In this document: in pieces, positions 44,156-53,204 of the stretch
Numbering within the stretch: the stretch's first letter is position 1
How the letters are laid out: the number at the start of each line of letters is the position of its first letter
DNA from: Thomasclavelia sp047249845
Lineage (GTDB): Bacteria > Bacillota_I > Bacilli_A > Erysipelotrichales > Coprobacillaceae
Direction of reading: 5' to 3'
Assembly: GCF_047249845.1 (NCBI RefSeq)
Contig: NZ_JBKTWO010000002.1
Coordinates: 50,254-114,253, forward strand
DNA: 64,000 nt
Notes under the pieces: model-generated
The model's input: only the letters and a program-made list of their open reading frames with translations
Databases searched by the model: none
What the model was told of the DNA's origin: nothing
Program-made: the position numbers and the translations under genes

Positions 44156-44860
44156 ATGAAAAAGAAATATATTAAGATAGATAATATTCCTGCGGTTATC
44201 TGGGGAGAAGATAGTTTAAAAGTATTTATTGCAATCCATGGTAATCAGTCAAATAAGGAAGATATTGTAATTGAGATATTAGCTAAAATTGCAGCTAGTA
44301 AAGGCTACCAGGTAATTAGTTTTGATTTACCAAAACATGGTGATAGAATATCTGAAAATACTTTGTGTAAAGTACAAAATTGTATACCCGAGTTTTTAAA
44401 AGTATATGATTTTGTAAGTAAGAGGTATAAAGAAATTAATTTATGGGCTTGTAGTTTAGGTGCATATTTTAGTTTGGTAGCTTATCAACAAATCAATTTT
44501 AAACATTGTTTATTTTTATCTCCAGTAGTTGATATGCAAAGACTAATTGAAAATATGATGAGTTGGTTTAATATTTGTGAAAAAGATTTAAAAGAACAAA
44601 CGATTATTGAAACACCAATTGGTGAATCTATATATTATGATTATTATTGTTATGTAAAGGAACATCCAATCACTAACTGGAATAAGCAAACAATGATTTT
44701 ATATGGTGAAAAAGATAATTTATGTGAATATGAATACGTGCAAAGATTTACAAAGAGATTTAAATGTGATTTAAAAATTATGGAAAATGGGGAACACTTT
44801 TTTCATCTAGATAGCCAATTACAATTTTATCAAAAATGGTTAGAAGAAAAGATTAAGTGA
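44156..44860 (+). CDS. Alpha/beta hydrolase
   Basis: 234 residues. The nucleophile is Ser in LWACSLGAYF, an acid is offered by YGEKDNLCEY and the base by NGEHFFH. The front has AIHGNQSNKED, the oxyanion motif, and FDLPKHGDR. Small esterase-like enzyme of unknown substrate. It starts 63 bp after the tail-locus terminator and stands 10 bp before pfkA, so both are co-transcribed. Confidence 0.85.
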   Translation: MKKKYIKIDNIPAVIWGEDSLKVFIAIHGNQSNKEDIVIEILAKIAASKGYQVISFDLPKHGDRISENTLCKVQNCIPEFLKVYDFVSKRYKEINLWACSLGAYFSLVAYQQINFKHCLFLSPVVDMQRLIENMMSWFNICEKDLKEQTIIETPIGESIYYDYYCYVKEHPITNWNKQTMILYGEKDNLCEYEYVQRFTKRFKCDLKIMENGEHFFHLDSQLQFYQKWLEEKIK

Positions 44861-44870
44861 GGGTTGAATA

Positions 44871-45830
44871 ATGAATAAAATAGCAGTATTAACATCTGGT
44901 GGCGATGCTCCTGGGATGAATGGAGCGATTAGGGCAATTGTCAGAGTTGGGATTAAAAGAGGATTTGAAGTTTATGGGGTTTATGGGGGATTTCGTGGTT
45001 TAGTTGAGGGAGATATTAAAAAACTAGGTTATAGTGATGTATCCGAAATTTTAGCTAAAGGGGGAACAATTTTAGAATCTTCGAGATTACCTGAATTTAA
45101 ACTGGAAGAAGTTCAAGATAAAGCAATAGATAATTTAAAAAGATATGATATTGATAGTTTGGTAGTAATTGGCGGTGATGGAAGTTATCGAGGCGCTTTA
45201 TCATTAAGTAAAAAAGGAATTAACTGTATTGGAATTCCAGGTACGATTGATAATGATATTAATGGTACAGACGAAACGATCGGTTTCCATACTGCGTTAT
45301 CTAATATTATTGATGCTGTTAATAAGTTAAGAGATACATCTAGTTCACATCATCGTTGTTTTGTAATTGAAGTCATGGGTAATAATGCTGATAGTCTAGC
45401 TTTGTATTCAGCTATTTCATGTGGCAGTGAATTGGTAATTACTCATAAAACGGGTTATGATGAAGATTTTGTGATTGCTGAAATGATAAAAAATGAAACA
45501 GTTTATAATAAACGTCATGCAATTATTATTGCAAGTGAAAAAATACTTGATGTTGAAAGTCTAGCAAAACGTATCAGTGAAGAAACTGGTTTTTCTGGAC
45601 GGGCAATAGTTTTAGGACATATTCAAAGAGGAGGCTCACCAGTTCCAGAGGACCGTATCCTAGCTTCTAGAATGGCTGGTAAGGCAATAGAATTATTAGT
45701 AAATAAACAAAGTGGTAAATGTGTATGTTTAAAAAATAGTGAAATTGTTGCTAAAGGAATAGAAGAAGCTTTAAAAGAAACGAATAAAAGTAAAGAAGTG
45801 CTTTATCAGTTATTTGATGATTTAGTGTAG
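44871..45830 (+). CDS. pfkA: 6-phosphofructokinase
   Basis: 319 residues, the normal length of the bacterial ATP-dependent enzyme of glycolysis (fructose 6-phosphate to fructose 1,6-bisphosphate). TSGGDAPGMNGAIRAIVR binds ATP, GGDGSYRGA and PGTIDNDINGTDETIG hold the catalytic Asp, EVMGN and the C-terminal GHIQRGGSP bind substrate. GAGGGTTG precedes the ATG. Confidence 0.97.
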   Translation: MNKIAVLTSGGDAPGMNGAIRAIVRVGIKRGFEVYGVYGGFRGLVEGDIKKLGYSDVSEILAKGGTILESSRLPEFKLEEVQDKAIDNLKRYDIDSLVVIGGDGSYRGALSLSKKGINCIGIPGTIDNDINGTDETIGFHTALSNIIDAVNKLRDTSSSHHRCFVIEVMGNNADSLALYSAISCGSELVITHKTGYDEDFVIAEMIKNETVYNKRHAIIIASEKILDVESLAKRISEETGFSGRAIVLGHIQRGGSPVPEDRILASRMAGKAIELLVNKQSGKCVCLKNSEIVAKGIEEALKETNKSKEVLYQLFDDLV

Positions 45831-45839
45831 GAGAAAGAT

Positions 45840-46586
45840 ATGAAAAAAATATTATTTTGTGATATGGATGGAACAATTATTGATTATCAGGATTACTTTA
45901 TCCAAAAGATAAAATAATGATAAGGAAATTTCATAAAACAGGTAATATATTTGTTTTTAATACCAAGAGAAATATTAAAGAAATAGTGAGTGTTATTAGT
46001 TAGAGTATGAAAATCTAGTTTTAAACAATGATGCTCATATTATAGATAACAATCGTATTATTTTATATTAACAGGTTATTTTTGGAAGTGTAGGTATTAA
46101 GATTATTGAATGTTTTTTAACATATGATAATTTGTGGATCTGTTTTTTTTGATAGTAAAACTACTTTAGCATATTATTGAGGTCAAACATATAAATTTGA
46201 TAGTCAGAAAATAATAGCTTGTAATAATTATGATTTTGTAAAAGAGTATTCAAAAGTAGAAGAGTTTGATATAATAGCAATACACCGAGATGATCAACAA
46301 ATAGATAATATTTTAAAAATAAAAGAAATTGTTGCAAAAACTATAGTAATAATGCTCAAGAACATTGAATCAGCATTATTTAGATATTAGTTCTAAAGAT
46401 TTAGGAACTAACTAATCTAATTAATGAAGATTTAATCAGTTATGCTATCGGGGATTCATACAATGATATAAGTGTGTTTGAGCATACTGATTATAGTTAT
46501 ATATTTAATCATGTAAGTGATGACATTAAAAATATAGTGATAAGCAGATAGATAATTTATCAATGTTGATTGAGGAAATACTTTAA
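45840..46586 (+). pseudogene. Degraded HAD-family (Cof-type) phosphatase
   Basis: GGAG and an ATG begin MKKILFCDMDGTIIDYQDYF, with the HAD nucleophile DxDGT, but stop after about 25 codons. Fragments in several frames follow: KFHKTGNIFVFNTKRNIKEI, then SYAIGDSYNDISVFEHTDYS with the HAD motif IV (GDSYND), and finally NLSMLIEEIL in another frame at the end. At least four stops or frameshifts. It filled the space between pfkA and hisC and is clearly dead. Confidence 0.88.
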
Positions 46587-46599
46587 GGGGGTAAAACTA

Positions 46600-47661
46600 A
46601 TGACTTGGCAAGAAAAATTACGTAAAGTGGAGCCGTATGTGGCAGGGGAACAACCTAAGATTGTAAATATGATCAAGCTTAATACTAATGAAAATCCTTA
46701 TGGACCTAGTTTAAGGGTACAAGAAGTAATTAAGTCAATAAATATTGATAAGTTAAGATTATATCCAAATAGTGATGCTGTTGATTTGAGGAAAGCATTA
46801 GCAAATTATTATAATTTAAAAGATGAACAGGTATTTATTGGTAATGGTTCAGATGAAGTTTTAGCATTAACATTTTTAACTTTCTTCAATGGAAAAGAAC
46901 CGGTTCTTTTTCCAGATATTACATATTCTTTTTATCCAGTATATTGTGATCTATATCAAATGGATTATAAACTAGTTAAATTAGATGATGATTTTAAAAT
47001 AAATGTTGAAGATTTTATTCAGCCTAATAGTGGAATTATTTTTCCTAATCCTAATGCTCCAACAGGGTTATTGGAAGATTTAAAATTTATAGAAACAGTT
47101 TTAAAAAACAATCCTAATAGTATTGTTGTAGTTGATGAAGCATATATTGATTTTGGTGGTGAAAGCTGTGTACCATTAATTAATAAGTATGATAATTTAA
47201 TAGTAATTCAAACCTACTCTAAATCTCGTTCATTAGCAGGAATTCGTTTAGGAGTAGCTTTAGGTAATAAAGAAGCTATTAGCCATCTTTATGATATTAA
47301 AAATTCATTCAACTCTTATCCAATTGATTATATTACTCAACAAATAGCATTAGCCAGCATTTTAGATGATCAGGATACAAAACAAAAGTGTGCTAAGATT
47401 ATTAAAACACGTGAAAAGACAAAACAAAGATTAAAAGAATTAGGATTTATAGTTCCTGATAGTTATGCTAACTTTGTTTTTGTTAAACATCCCGAAGTTG
47501 ATGGACAAGAATTGTTTTTGGCACTACGTCAAGAGGGGATTATTGTTCGTCACTGGAATAAAGAAAGAATTGATCAATATTTACGTATCACTATTGGTAC
47601 AGAAGATCAAATGGAAGTATTAATACAGTTTTTAACTAATTATTTAAATAAAAACAGATAA
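46600..47661 (+). CDS. hisC: Histidinol-phosphate aminotransferase
   Basis: 353 residues, class-I/II PLP aminotransferase. NTNENPYGPS near the start, YPNSDAVDLRKALANYY, NPNAPTG, VVDEAYIDFGG and the PLP-lysine Lys208 (TYSKSRSLAGIRLG) give the HisC pattern. No other his gene is adjacent, so a broad role (aromatic or other amino acid transamination) is possible. GGGGG precedes the ATG at 46600; the in-frame ATG at 46570 lies in the dead HAD gene. Confidence 0.9.
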   Translation: MTWQEKLRKVEPYVAGEQPKIVNMIKLNTNENPYGPSLRVQEVIKSINIDKLRLYPNSDAVDLRKALANYYNLKDEQVFIGNGSDEVLALTFLTFFNGKEPVLFPDITYSFYPVYCDLYQMDYKLVKLDDDFKINVEDFIQPNSGIIFPNPNAPTGLLEDLKFIETVLKNNPNSIVVVDEAYIDFGGESCVPLINKYDNLIVIQTYSKSRSLAGIRLGVALGNKEAISHLYDIKNSFNSYPIDYITQQIALASILDDQDTKQKCAKIIKTREKTKQRLKELGFIVPDSYANFVFVKHPEVDGQELFLALRQEGIIVRHWNKERIDQYLRITIGTEDQMEVLIQFLTNYLNKNR

Positions 47662-47683
47662 CATTAGCTATCTGTTTTTCTAT
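47649..47683. terminator. Bidirectional terminator
   Basis: 10-bp stem AAAACAGATA/TATCTGTTTT between the convergent hisC and yaaA genes, A and T runs on both sides. Confidence 0.88.
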
Positions 47684-48405
47684 ATTTTTTTATAATGTTG
47701 TTTAGCATCTCGGATAAATACATAATTATCATTAGTAGATAGATTATCATCATAATAGTAATCATCAAAAGTAATCTTTTTTAATTCCTCTAATAAAATA
47801 ATTTTATTTTTAACCATCATATCTAACATTTTTCCACGTGCTTGTTTAATATACATAGAATTACGAACTAGCTTACCAGCTTTATCCTCTACAAAGTCAA
47901 TATTAATAATATTTGGATGATTAATCATTTTTATAAATTCTTTTGAAGCCAGAGAAATAAGATAATCTTCATCTTTAAAATATTTATTTATATCTTTTTG
48001 CCAAAAATCATATAAGTCTAAATCAAATTTCATAATCATATCTAGTCGATATGGAGTAATTCCTGTATTGTATTTTAGAACACCATAATATGCAGACATG
48101 ATATTAAAATACTTGTCTAAATAATCAAATTCTTCATTTTGATATGAATTCAAATTAAGTTGTTTTAATACAGTCCCCTGGTAACAATAAATAGCAGGCG
48201 TAAAATTGTAATCATTATGATAATAATTATAAACGGTTTCCGCCATTTTAAATGATATTTTCATATTTTCATGTAATTCGTTAATAGTATATTTTTCCAA
48301 ATAATTAAGTAACTGTTTTGTCTTTTTAGGAAATAAAAGTTTTGTTTGTTCAATTTTAACATATTTAGTTTTCATTACCTTTGCAGGTGCAATAATAATT
48401 TTCAT
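47680..48405 (-). CDS. yaaA: Peroxide-stress protein of the YaaA family
   Basis: 241 residues. IIAPAKVMK at the N-terminus, TPAIYCYQGTVLKQLN and the strong segment IMSAYYGVLKYNTGITPYRL, DMIMKFDLDL identify the YaaA/DUF328 family, which in E. coli limits free iron under hydrogen-peroxide stress. The C-terminal IKQARGKMLDMMV part is conserved. The ATG at 48405 has GGTGATT ahead; an ATG 12 bases earlier is less likely. Confidence 0.9.
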   Translation of the reverse strand: MKIIIAPAKVMKTKYVKIEQTKLLFPKKTKQLLNYLEKYTINELHENMKISFKMAETVYNYYHNDYNFTPAIYCYQGTVLKQLNLNSYQNEEFDYLDKYFNIMSAYYGVLKYNTGITPYRLDMIMKFDLDLYDFWQKDINKYFKDEDYLISLASKEFIKMINHPNIINIDFVEDKAGKLVRNSMYIKQARGKMLDMMVKNKIILLEELKKITFDDYYYDDNLSTNDNYVFIRDAKQHYKKI

Positions 48406-48472
48406 TTCAATCACCAAGATTATTATACATTAATTTGTCAAAATATGATATACTTGTCGTGGTGATGAAAGA

Positions 48473-49480
48473 ATGAATAATACAATTATAATTGATAAAA
48501 TCTTGATCCATATGTTGGATTTAGAACATGGTAAGGTTGTTTACTCTGATACCTTTATAAATTTAACAGAAGGAACGACAGAATACTATGATAAAAAAAT
48601 AGAGAAATGTTTAGAAAATTCTGGGATAAAGCAGCTGCTTACAGGAAGTGAACATCACTTGTTACAAGCAGGTAAAAAAATGCTTGAAAGTGATGATAGC
48701 TTTAAAGAAGAATCGATTAAAATAGCTCAAGATATTTTTAACCTTTGTACTAAGATTGAAGAAATGCCAAATGCTAATTTAATGTTTGTTGAGTGTAAAG
48801 TAGATGGTAAGAAATTTATTTTGATAATTAAGTTAAATTATAAAACAATGCCAATGAGTTTGATTGAAGAAAATGATGGAGTACGTAGTATTCGATTTAT
48901 TAATCAACAAATTTTGCCTAATAAGACAACAGCAGTTGAAGAAGCTATTATAATCGATATCGAAGATAATGTTTTGTCAATTATCGAAAAAAGATTTATG
49001 ATTGATGGAAAACCTGGGTACTATTTAAATGAACAATATATCAAAGGAGAACCTAAATTAACTGATAAACAGAAGATGAGTATTGTTAATAAAGTGGTTA
49101 AAAAGGTTGATAGTGAATATGGAGTAATTGAAGGTGATCCTTTGCCAGTTGTAAAAAAAGAATTAGCTGAACTTGTAATGGAACATCGTCCAGTAAAACC
49201 AATGGAGTTAGCAAAAAAAGTTATGGGTAACGATTATAATGCAACTGAAGAGGTTGAGACGATTATGCGTGATCTAGGAATAGAAGAAGATGATGAGATT
49301 GTTAATGTACCTGTTTCGTTAGATAGGATGTCACGCTGTAAATTAGTGTTGGATGATGATCGAATTATTGAATTAAGTGTAGAAGATTATTTAGAAGGTG
49401 TCGATATTTCCCGGGAAATGGATGAACGAGGAATGACAAAAATAACTTTAAAAAATATAAAGGATGTTGTGATAAAATAA
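48473..49480 (+). CDS. Nucleoid-associated protein (NdpA/YejK type)
   Basis: 335 residues similar to the 37-kDa nucleoid-associated protein family: IIDKILIHMLDLEHGKVVYS at the start, LMFVECKVDGKKFILIIKL in the middle and GKPGYYLNEQYIKGEP. The C-terminal 100 residues are charged. DNA binding, possibly to bent or double-stranded DNA, is expected. It is divergent from yaaA across 67 bp. Confidence 0.85.
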   Translation: MNNTIIIDKILIHMLDLEHGKVVYSDTFINLTEGTTEYYDKKIEKCLENSGIKQLLTGSEHHLLQAGKKMLESDDSFKEESIKIAQDIFNLCTKIEEMPNANLMFVECKVDGKKFILIIKLNYKTMPMSLIEENDGVRSIRFINQQILPNKTTAVEEAIIIDIEDNVLSIIEKRFMIDGKPGYYLNEQYIKGEPKLTDKQKMSIVNKVVKKVDSEYGVIEGDPLPVVKKELAELVMEHRPVKPMELAKKVMGNDYNATEEVETIMRDLGIEEDDEIVNVPVSLDRMSRCKLVLDDDRIIELSVEDYLEGVDISREMDERGMTKITLKNIKDVVIK

Positions 49481-49513
49481 TAGATACACAGTAAAAACTG
49501 TGTATCTAAATAG
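49480..49513. terminator. Bidirectional terminator
   Basis: Stem TAGATACACAGT/ACTGTGTATCTA with an AAAA loop between convergent genes. Confidence 0.85.
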
Positions 49514-52500
49514 TAACATATTTATTAATATGTAAATAATAAACAATTGCTTTGATATTAGCTTGAGGAAAAACTCGAGCTAATATTTTTTTATAATAAT
49601 CCATTTGATCTTTATGAAGTGATACTAATAGGTCGTTAGAAGTAGAACTCTTAATATTATCAGTCTTATAATCAATAATAGTAATATCATTATCATTAAT
49701 ACAAACAACATCAAAAATTCCATGAATAATTTGTCCTTCATCTAACATTGAAAATTCTTTTTCTTTATATACGATTTTAGAATTACACATTAATGAATAG
49801 ACTTCACTTGAAAGAAAGTTTTTAAGATGCAGATAATATTTATCAATTATTTTCCATGCTTCTTGATCATAAAGACCATATTTCTTTAAAAGAGCTAAAT
49901 TATCATCTAATCCAAGTTTTAAATCAAATTGTTCAAGGACACTATGTATGATAGTACCACGTGTTGCTCCATCGACATTAGAATCATCGGTATCATAACT
50001 TACATCATTAAAGATACGATCTCCATCTTTGATCTTACGTGTAACAGCAATAGCTTTATCTAAATTAGATAAATATGGATATTTAAAATTGTTATAACGG
50101 TTATAATTAATAAAATCGAGAACTTTGTCTTTTTTATCTGTAATTAATATTTGTTGCTCAATTTCTTTATGACTATAGATTTTAATTGAAAATTTACTAT
50201 GTTTAGTATTTTCCTTAATTAAATTTTGATTTTTATGAATCATAATTGTTTGGAAATTATGTTTGATTTCGTTAATTATTTCATCTGAATTATCACTATT
50301 TATAAGCTCTTTATTAATTCCCTGATTAATAATATCATCATGACTCATTAAAGAAATACCTAACCAGTCTAAGTAACTATTTTGTCTTCTGGCATTATAA
50401 TAGAGAATTACTTTATCATTGCAACGCGGATGTACCATAGTATCTTCATTATTATTAATAACATACTTTTGCCATTTAAGAATATCTTGAGGATCTTTAA
50501 TTAATCCTGTTAAAATCAATTTTTGAGATGCTCTTGTTAAAGCAACATAAAATATTCTCATTTCTTCATTAATGGCTTCGTTTGTTTGATAACTAGCAAT
50601 AACTTTTCGGTATTTATTTTCATATTCGCAAACAACATTTTGATAAGGTTCTAATTGTTGTTTTATTCGTGGCTTGATTGCAATTCCAAGTTTTTTATCA
50701 CTAATAATTCTCTCTCTTGCATCTTGCTGATTAAATTTATTTTGAAGATTAGAAACAAAAACAATTGGAAATTCAAGACCTTTTGATTTATGGATCGTCA
50801 TAAAAGAAACTACATTATCGTCATTACTAGAAACCATAGCTGGAGAAAGATTTACACCATTGATCATCATTTCATTAAACTTAGTAATAATTGTATGTAA
50901 AGATTCTTCTTTCATTTCATCCATTTTTTGTAACAATAACTCTAGATTTGCAACTCTTTGGGCACCATTAATTAATGAGGCTAAAAAACTCAAATATTCG
51001 CTATCTTGATAGAATTTATATAAACTATCTTTAACAGAGTGATGATTAAAATATTCTCGCATTTGATGATAATAGTTTATAAATTTTTCTAATGATTGAT
51101 AGTTAGATTGTTTTGTTTCAATATAATTTATAACATTATCATAGATAGAAGCGTTATCATCTATTCTGATTTTTGCTAACATGTTTTCATCAAAACAACT
51201 AATAGCATAATTTCCTTTTAGTAGACTAGTAAAAGCTATATCATCTAAGTGATTATCAAAAGCTTTTAAGACATTTATAATATCTATTATTTCTGAGGCT
51301 TGTAAAAAACCTTGAGATAAAACAATATGACTAGGGATATTATATCGTGAAAAGATTTTCTTGAAAGCAATAAAACTCCGAGTATTACGCATTAATACTA
51401 CAATATCTTTATAATTTGCAGCTCTTTTAGACTTATCAAAATTATCAAGTTCTAGATGTCCTACGATTTCTTGAATTTTTTTAGCTATCATTTTAGCTTC
51501 TAATTCTGCATCTTCAGAACTTGTCTTTGTTTGATATGATAAAAGAACTTCACTAGTAAAACGTTTTTCTTCATCAAAACGTTTTGAGGCTTTTAATGTT
51601 ACATCTGTCAAATCTTCTAATTCTTTTGCACCTTCTTTTCTTAAATAGTCATAATTTAATTTAGCGCTATCATCTAAATAATAATCTAGCCCGCCAATAT
51701 CAATATCCATGATTTGATTGAATATATAATTGACACTATCTAAAACGATTTTATTAGAACGATAATTGAATTTTAAATCAATTCTTTTAGTATTAGGGAG
51801 ATGATTAAAGGTAAGATATTTTTCATTAAATATCTCTGGATCGGCTTCTCTAAAACGATATATTGATTGTTTCATATCACCTACCATAAAACGATTAATT
51901 TTAGGATCTTTAAAATCTGCAATTTTATTAATCAATGTTTCCTGGATTTGATTAGTATCCTGGTATTCATCAATCATTATTTCTTTTAACTGATTATATA
52001 GCAAATTTGCAATTCCGTATTTTGGTTCTAGTAATTTTAAAGCATTAGTTTCTAAATCATTGAAATCTAGAAGGTTATGATTTTGTTTGTATTGCCTATA
52101 AGCTTGTTTATATTCTTCTAAATAATTAACAAGCTTTTCTAGAGGAATTAAGGAAGTTGATAATACTAATTTAAATTCTTCAATATCCTCATAAACAAGA
52201 TCTTTAAATTTATCTTTATAGAATTTAATAATGCTGTTCTTTAGACGATTATATTCAGTTTTATATTCTTCATTATTTTCATCAAAAAGTCCTCTACTAT
52301 CATAACTTTTTATTAAAGCAGCATTACTTGCACTAATAATTTTTTCCATGTTTTTACTATCTATTGCATTTATAACATCATGATAATATTTAAGGTGACA
52401 ATCAAAAGGAGATGGTAAATCTGCTTTTTTTGGTTTACTATTATCAAAAGGATTTTGGTAGTAAAATGTTAGGTTGTGATCACGAGCAAAATTAGCTAGT

Positions 52501-53204
52501 TCATAGACTTTATTTAATCCCATTGCAGCTTGAATTTTTAATAATTCAATGATTTTCTGATTAATAGGCCATGAAGTTAGTGATGAGTTATCACCATTGA
52601 TGATATGGTCATAGATAGAAACTTTAATTTCATCAAGATAATTATTAAAATTATATATCGTATTACTTAAGTTTTCGAATTTAAAAATAGCATTTTTAAA
52701 ATTATTAAAGTAATATTCAGGAAAGTATATACTTATAAACTCAACAAATAAGGGGTCTTCTACCCATGTTTGAATACAATGATCGAGAACCTGATGTTTA
52801 ATTATAGTTGGATCAGTACAAATATCAAATCTACTATTTAGGTTAATTAGATAGCCGTATTGTTTTAATAAGGTGCTACAAAAACCATGAAAATTAGTAA
52901 TATAAGCTTTTGGTAATAACTGTTGTTGTTTTAATAGATGTTCTTTTAATTGCTGACAAATATTCTCTTGGAGTCTTTGTTGTAATGCTGTCTGAAGTCG
53001 TTGTTTCATTTCTAAAGCAGCGGCATTAGTAAAAGTTAGAACAAGAAGCTGGTTGACATTATAATGTTCTTCTTCAATTAAGGTCATAATCCGATTAACT
53101 AAAATTTTTGTTTTTCCAGAACCCGCTGGAGCAGAAACTAGAATAGAACAATTACGAGTTATAACCGCCTCTAATTGACCATCATTTAATGAACTAATTG
53201 TCAT
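49506..53204 (-). CDS. addA: ATP-dependent helicase/nuclease subunit A
   Basis: 1232 residues. AddA, the UvrD-type helicase and nuclease partner of AddB in double-strand break repair. Walker A SAPAGSGKT (residues 24-32, Lys31), helicase motifs DEYQDTN, GDMKQSIYRFREADP, TIHKSKGLEFPIVF and VALTRASQKL, and the C-terminal RecB-type nuclease motif IIDYKTD are all intact. It overlaps addB by 11 bp, so the two are translated together. Confidence 0.96.
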   Translation of the reverse strand: MTISSLNDGQLEAVITRNCSILVSAPAGSGKTKILVNRIMTLIEEEHYNVNQLLVLTFTNAAALEMKQRLQTALQQRLQENICQQLKEHLLKQQQLLPKAYITNFHGFCSTLLKQYGYLINLNSRFDICTDPTIIKHQVLDHCIQTWVEDPLFVEFISIYFPEYYFNNFKNAIFKFENLSNTIYNFNNYLDEIKVSIYDHIINGDNSSLTSWPINQKIIELLKIQAAMGLNKVYELANFARDHNLTFYYQNPFDNSKPKKADLPSPFDCHLKYYHDVINAIDSKNMEKIISASNAALIKSYDSRGLFDENNEEYKTEYNRLKNSIIKFYKDKFKDLVYEDIEEFKLVLSTSLIPLEKLVNYLEEYKQAYRQYKQNHNLLDFNDLETNALKLLEPKYGIANLLYNQLKEIMIDEYQDTNQIQETLINKIADFKDPKINRFMVGDMKQSIYRFREADPEIFNEKYLTFNHLPNTKRIDLKFNYRSNKIVLDSVNYIFNQIMDIDIGGLDYYLDDSAKLNYDYLRKEGAKELEDLTDVTLKASKRFDEEKRFTSEVLLSYQTKTSSEDAELEAKMIAKKIQEIVGHLELDNFDKSKRAANYKDIVVLMRNTRSFIAFKKIFSRYNIPSHIVLSQGFLQASEIIDIINVLKAFDNHLDDIAFTSLLKGNYAISCFDENMLAKIRIDDNASIYDNVINYIETKQSNYQSLEKFINYYHQMREYFNHHSVKDSLYKFYQDSEYLSFLASLINGAQRVANLELLLQKMDEMKEESLHTIITKFNEMMINGVNLSPAMVSSNDDNVVSFMTIHKSKGLEFPIVFVSNLQNKFNQQDARERIISDKKLGIAIKPRIKQQLEPYQNVVCEYENKYRKVIASYQTNEAINEEMRIFYVALTRASQKLILTGLIKDPQDILKWQKYVINNNEDTMVHPRCNDKVILYYNARRQNSYLDWLGISLMSHDDIINQGINKELINSDNSDEIINEIKHNFQTIMIHKNQNLIKENTKHSKFSIKIYSHKEIEQQILITDKKDKVLDFINYNRYNNFKYPYLSNLDKAIAVTRKIKDGDRIFNDVSYDTDDSNVDGATRGTIIHSVLEQFDLKLGLDDNLALLKKYGLYDQEAWKIIDKYYLHLKNFLSSEVYSLMCNSKIVYKEKEFSMLDEGQIIHGIFDVVCINDNDITIIDYKTDNIKSSTSNDLLVSLHKDQMDYYKKILARVFPQANIKAIVYYLHINKYVTI

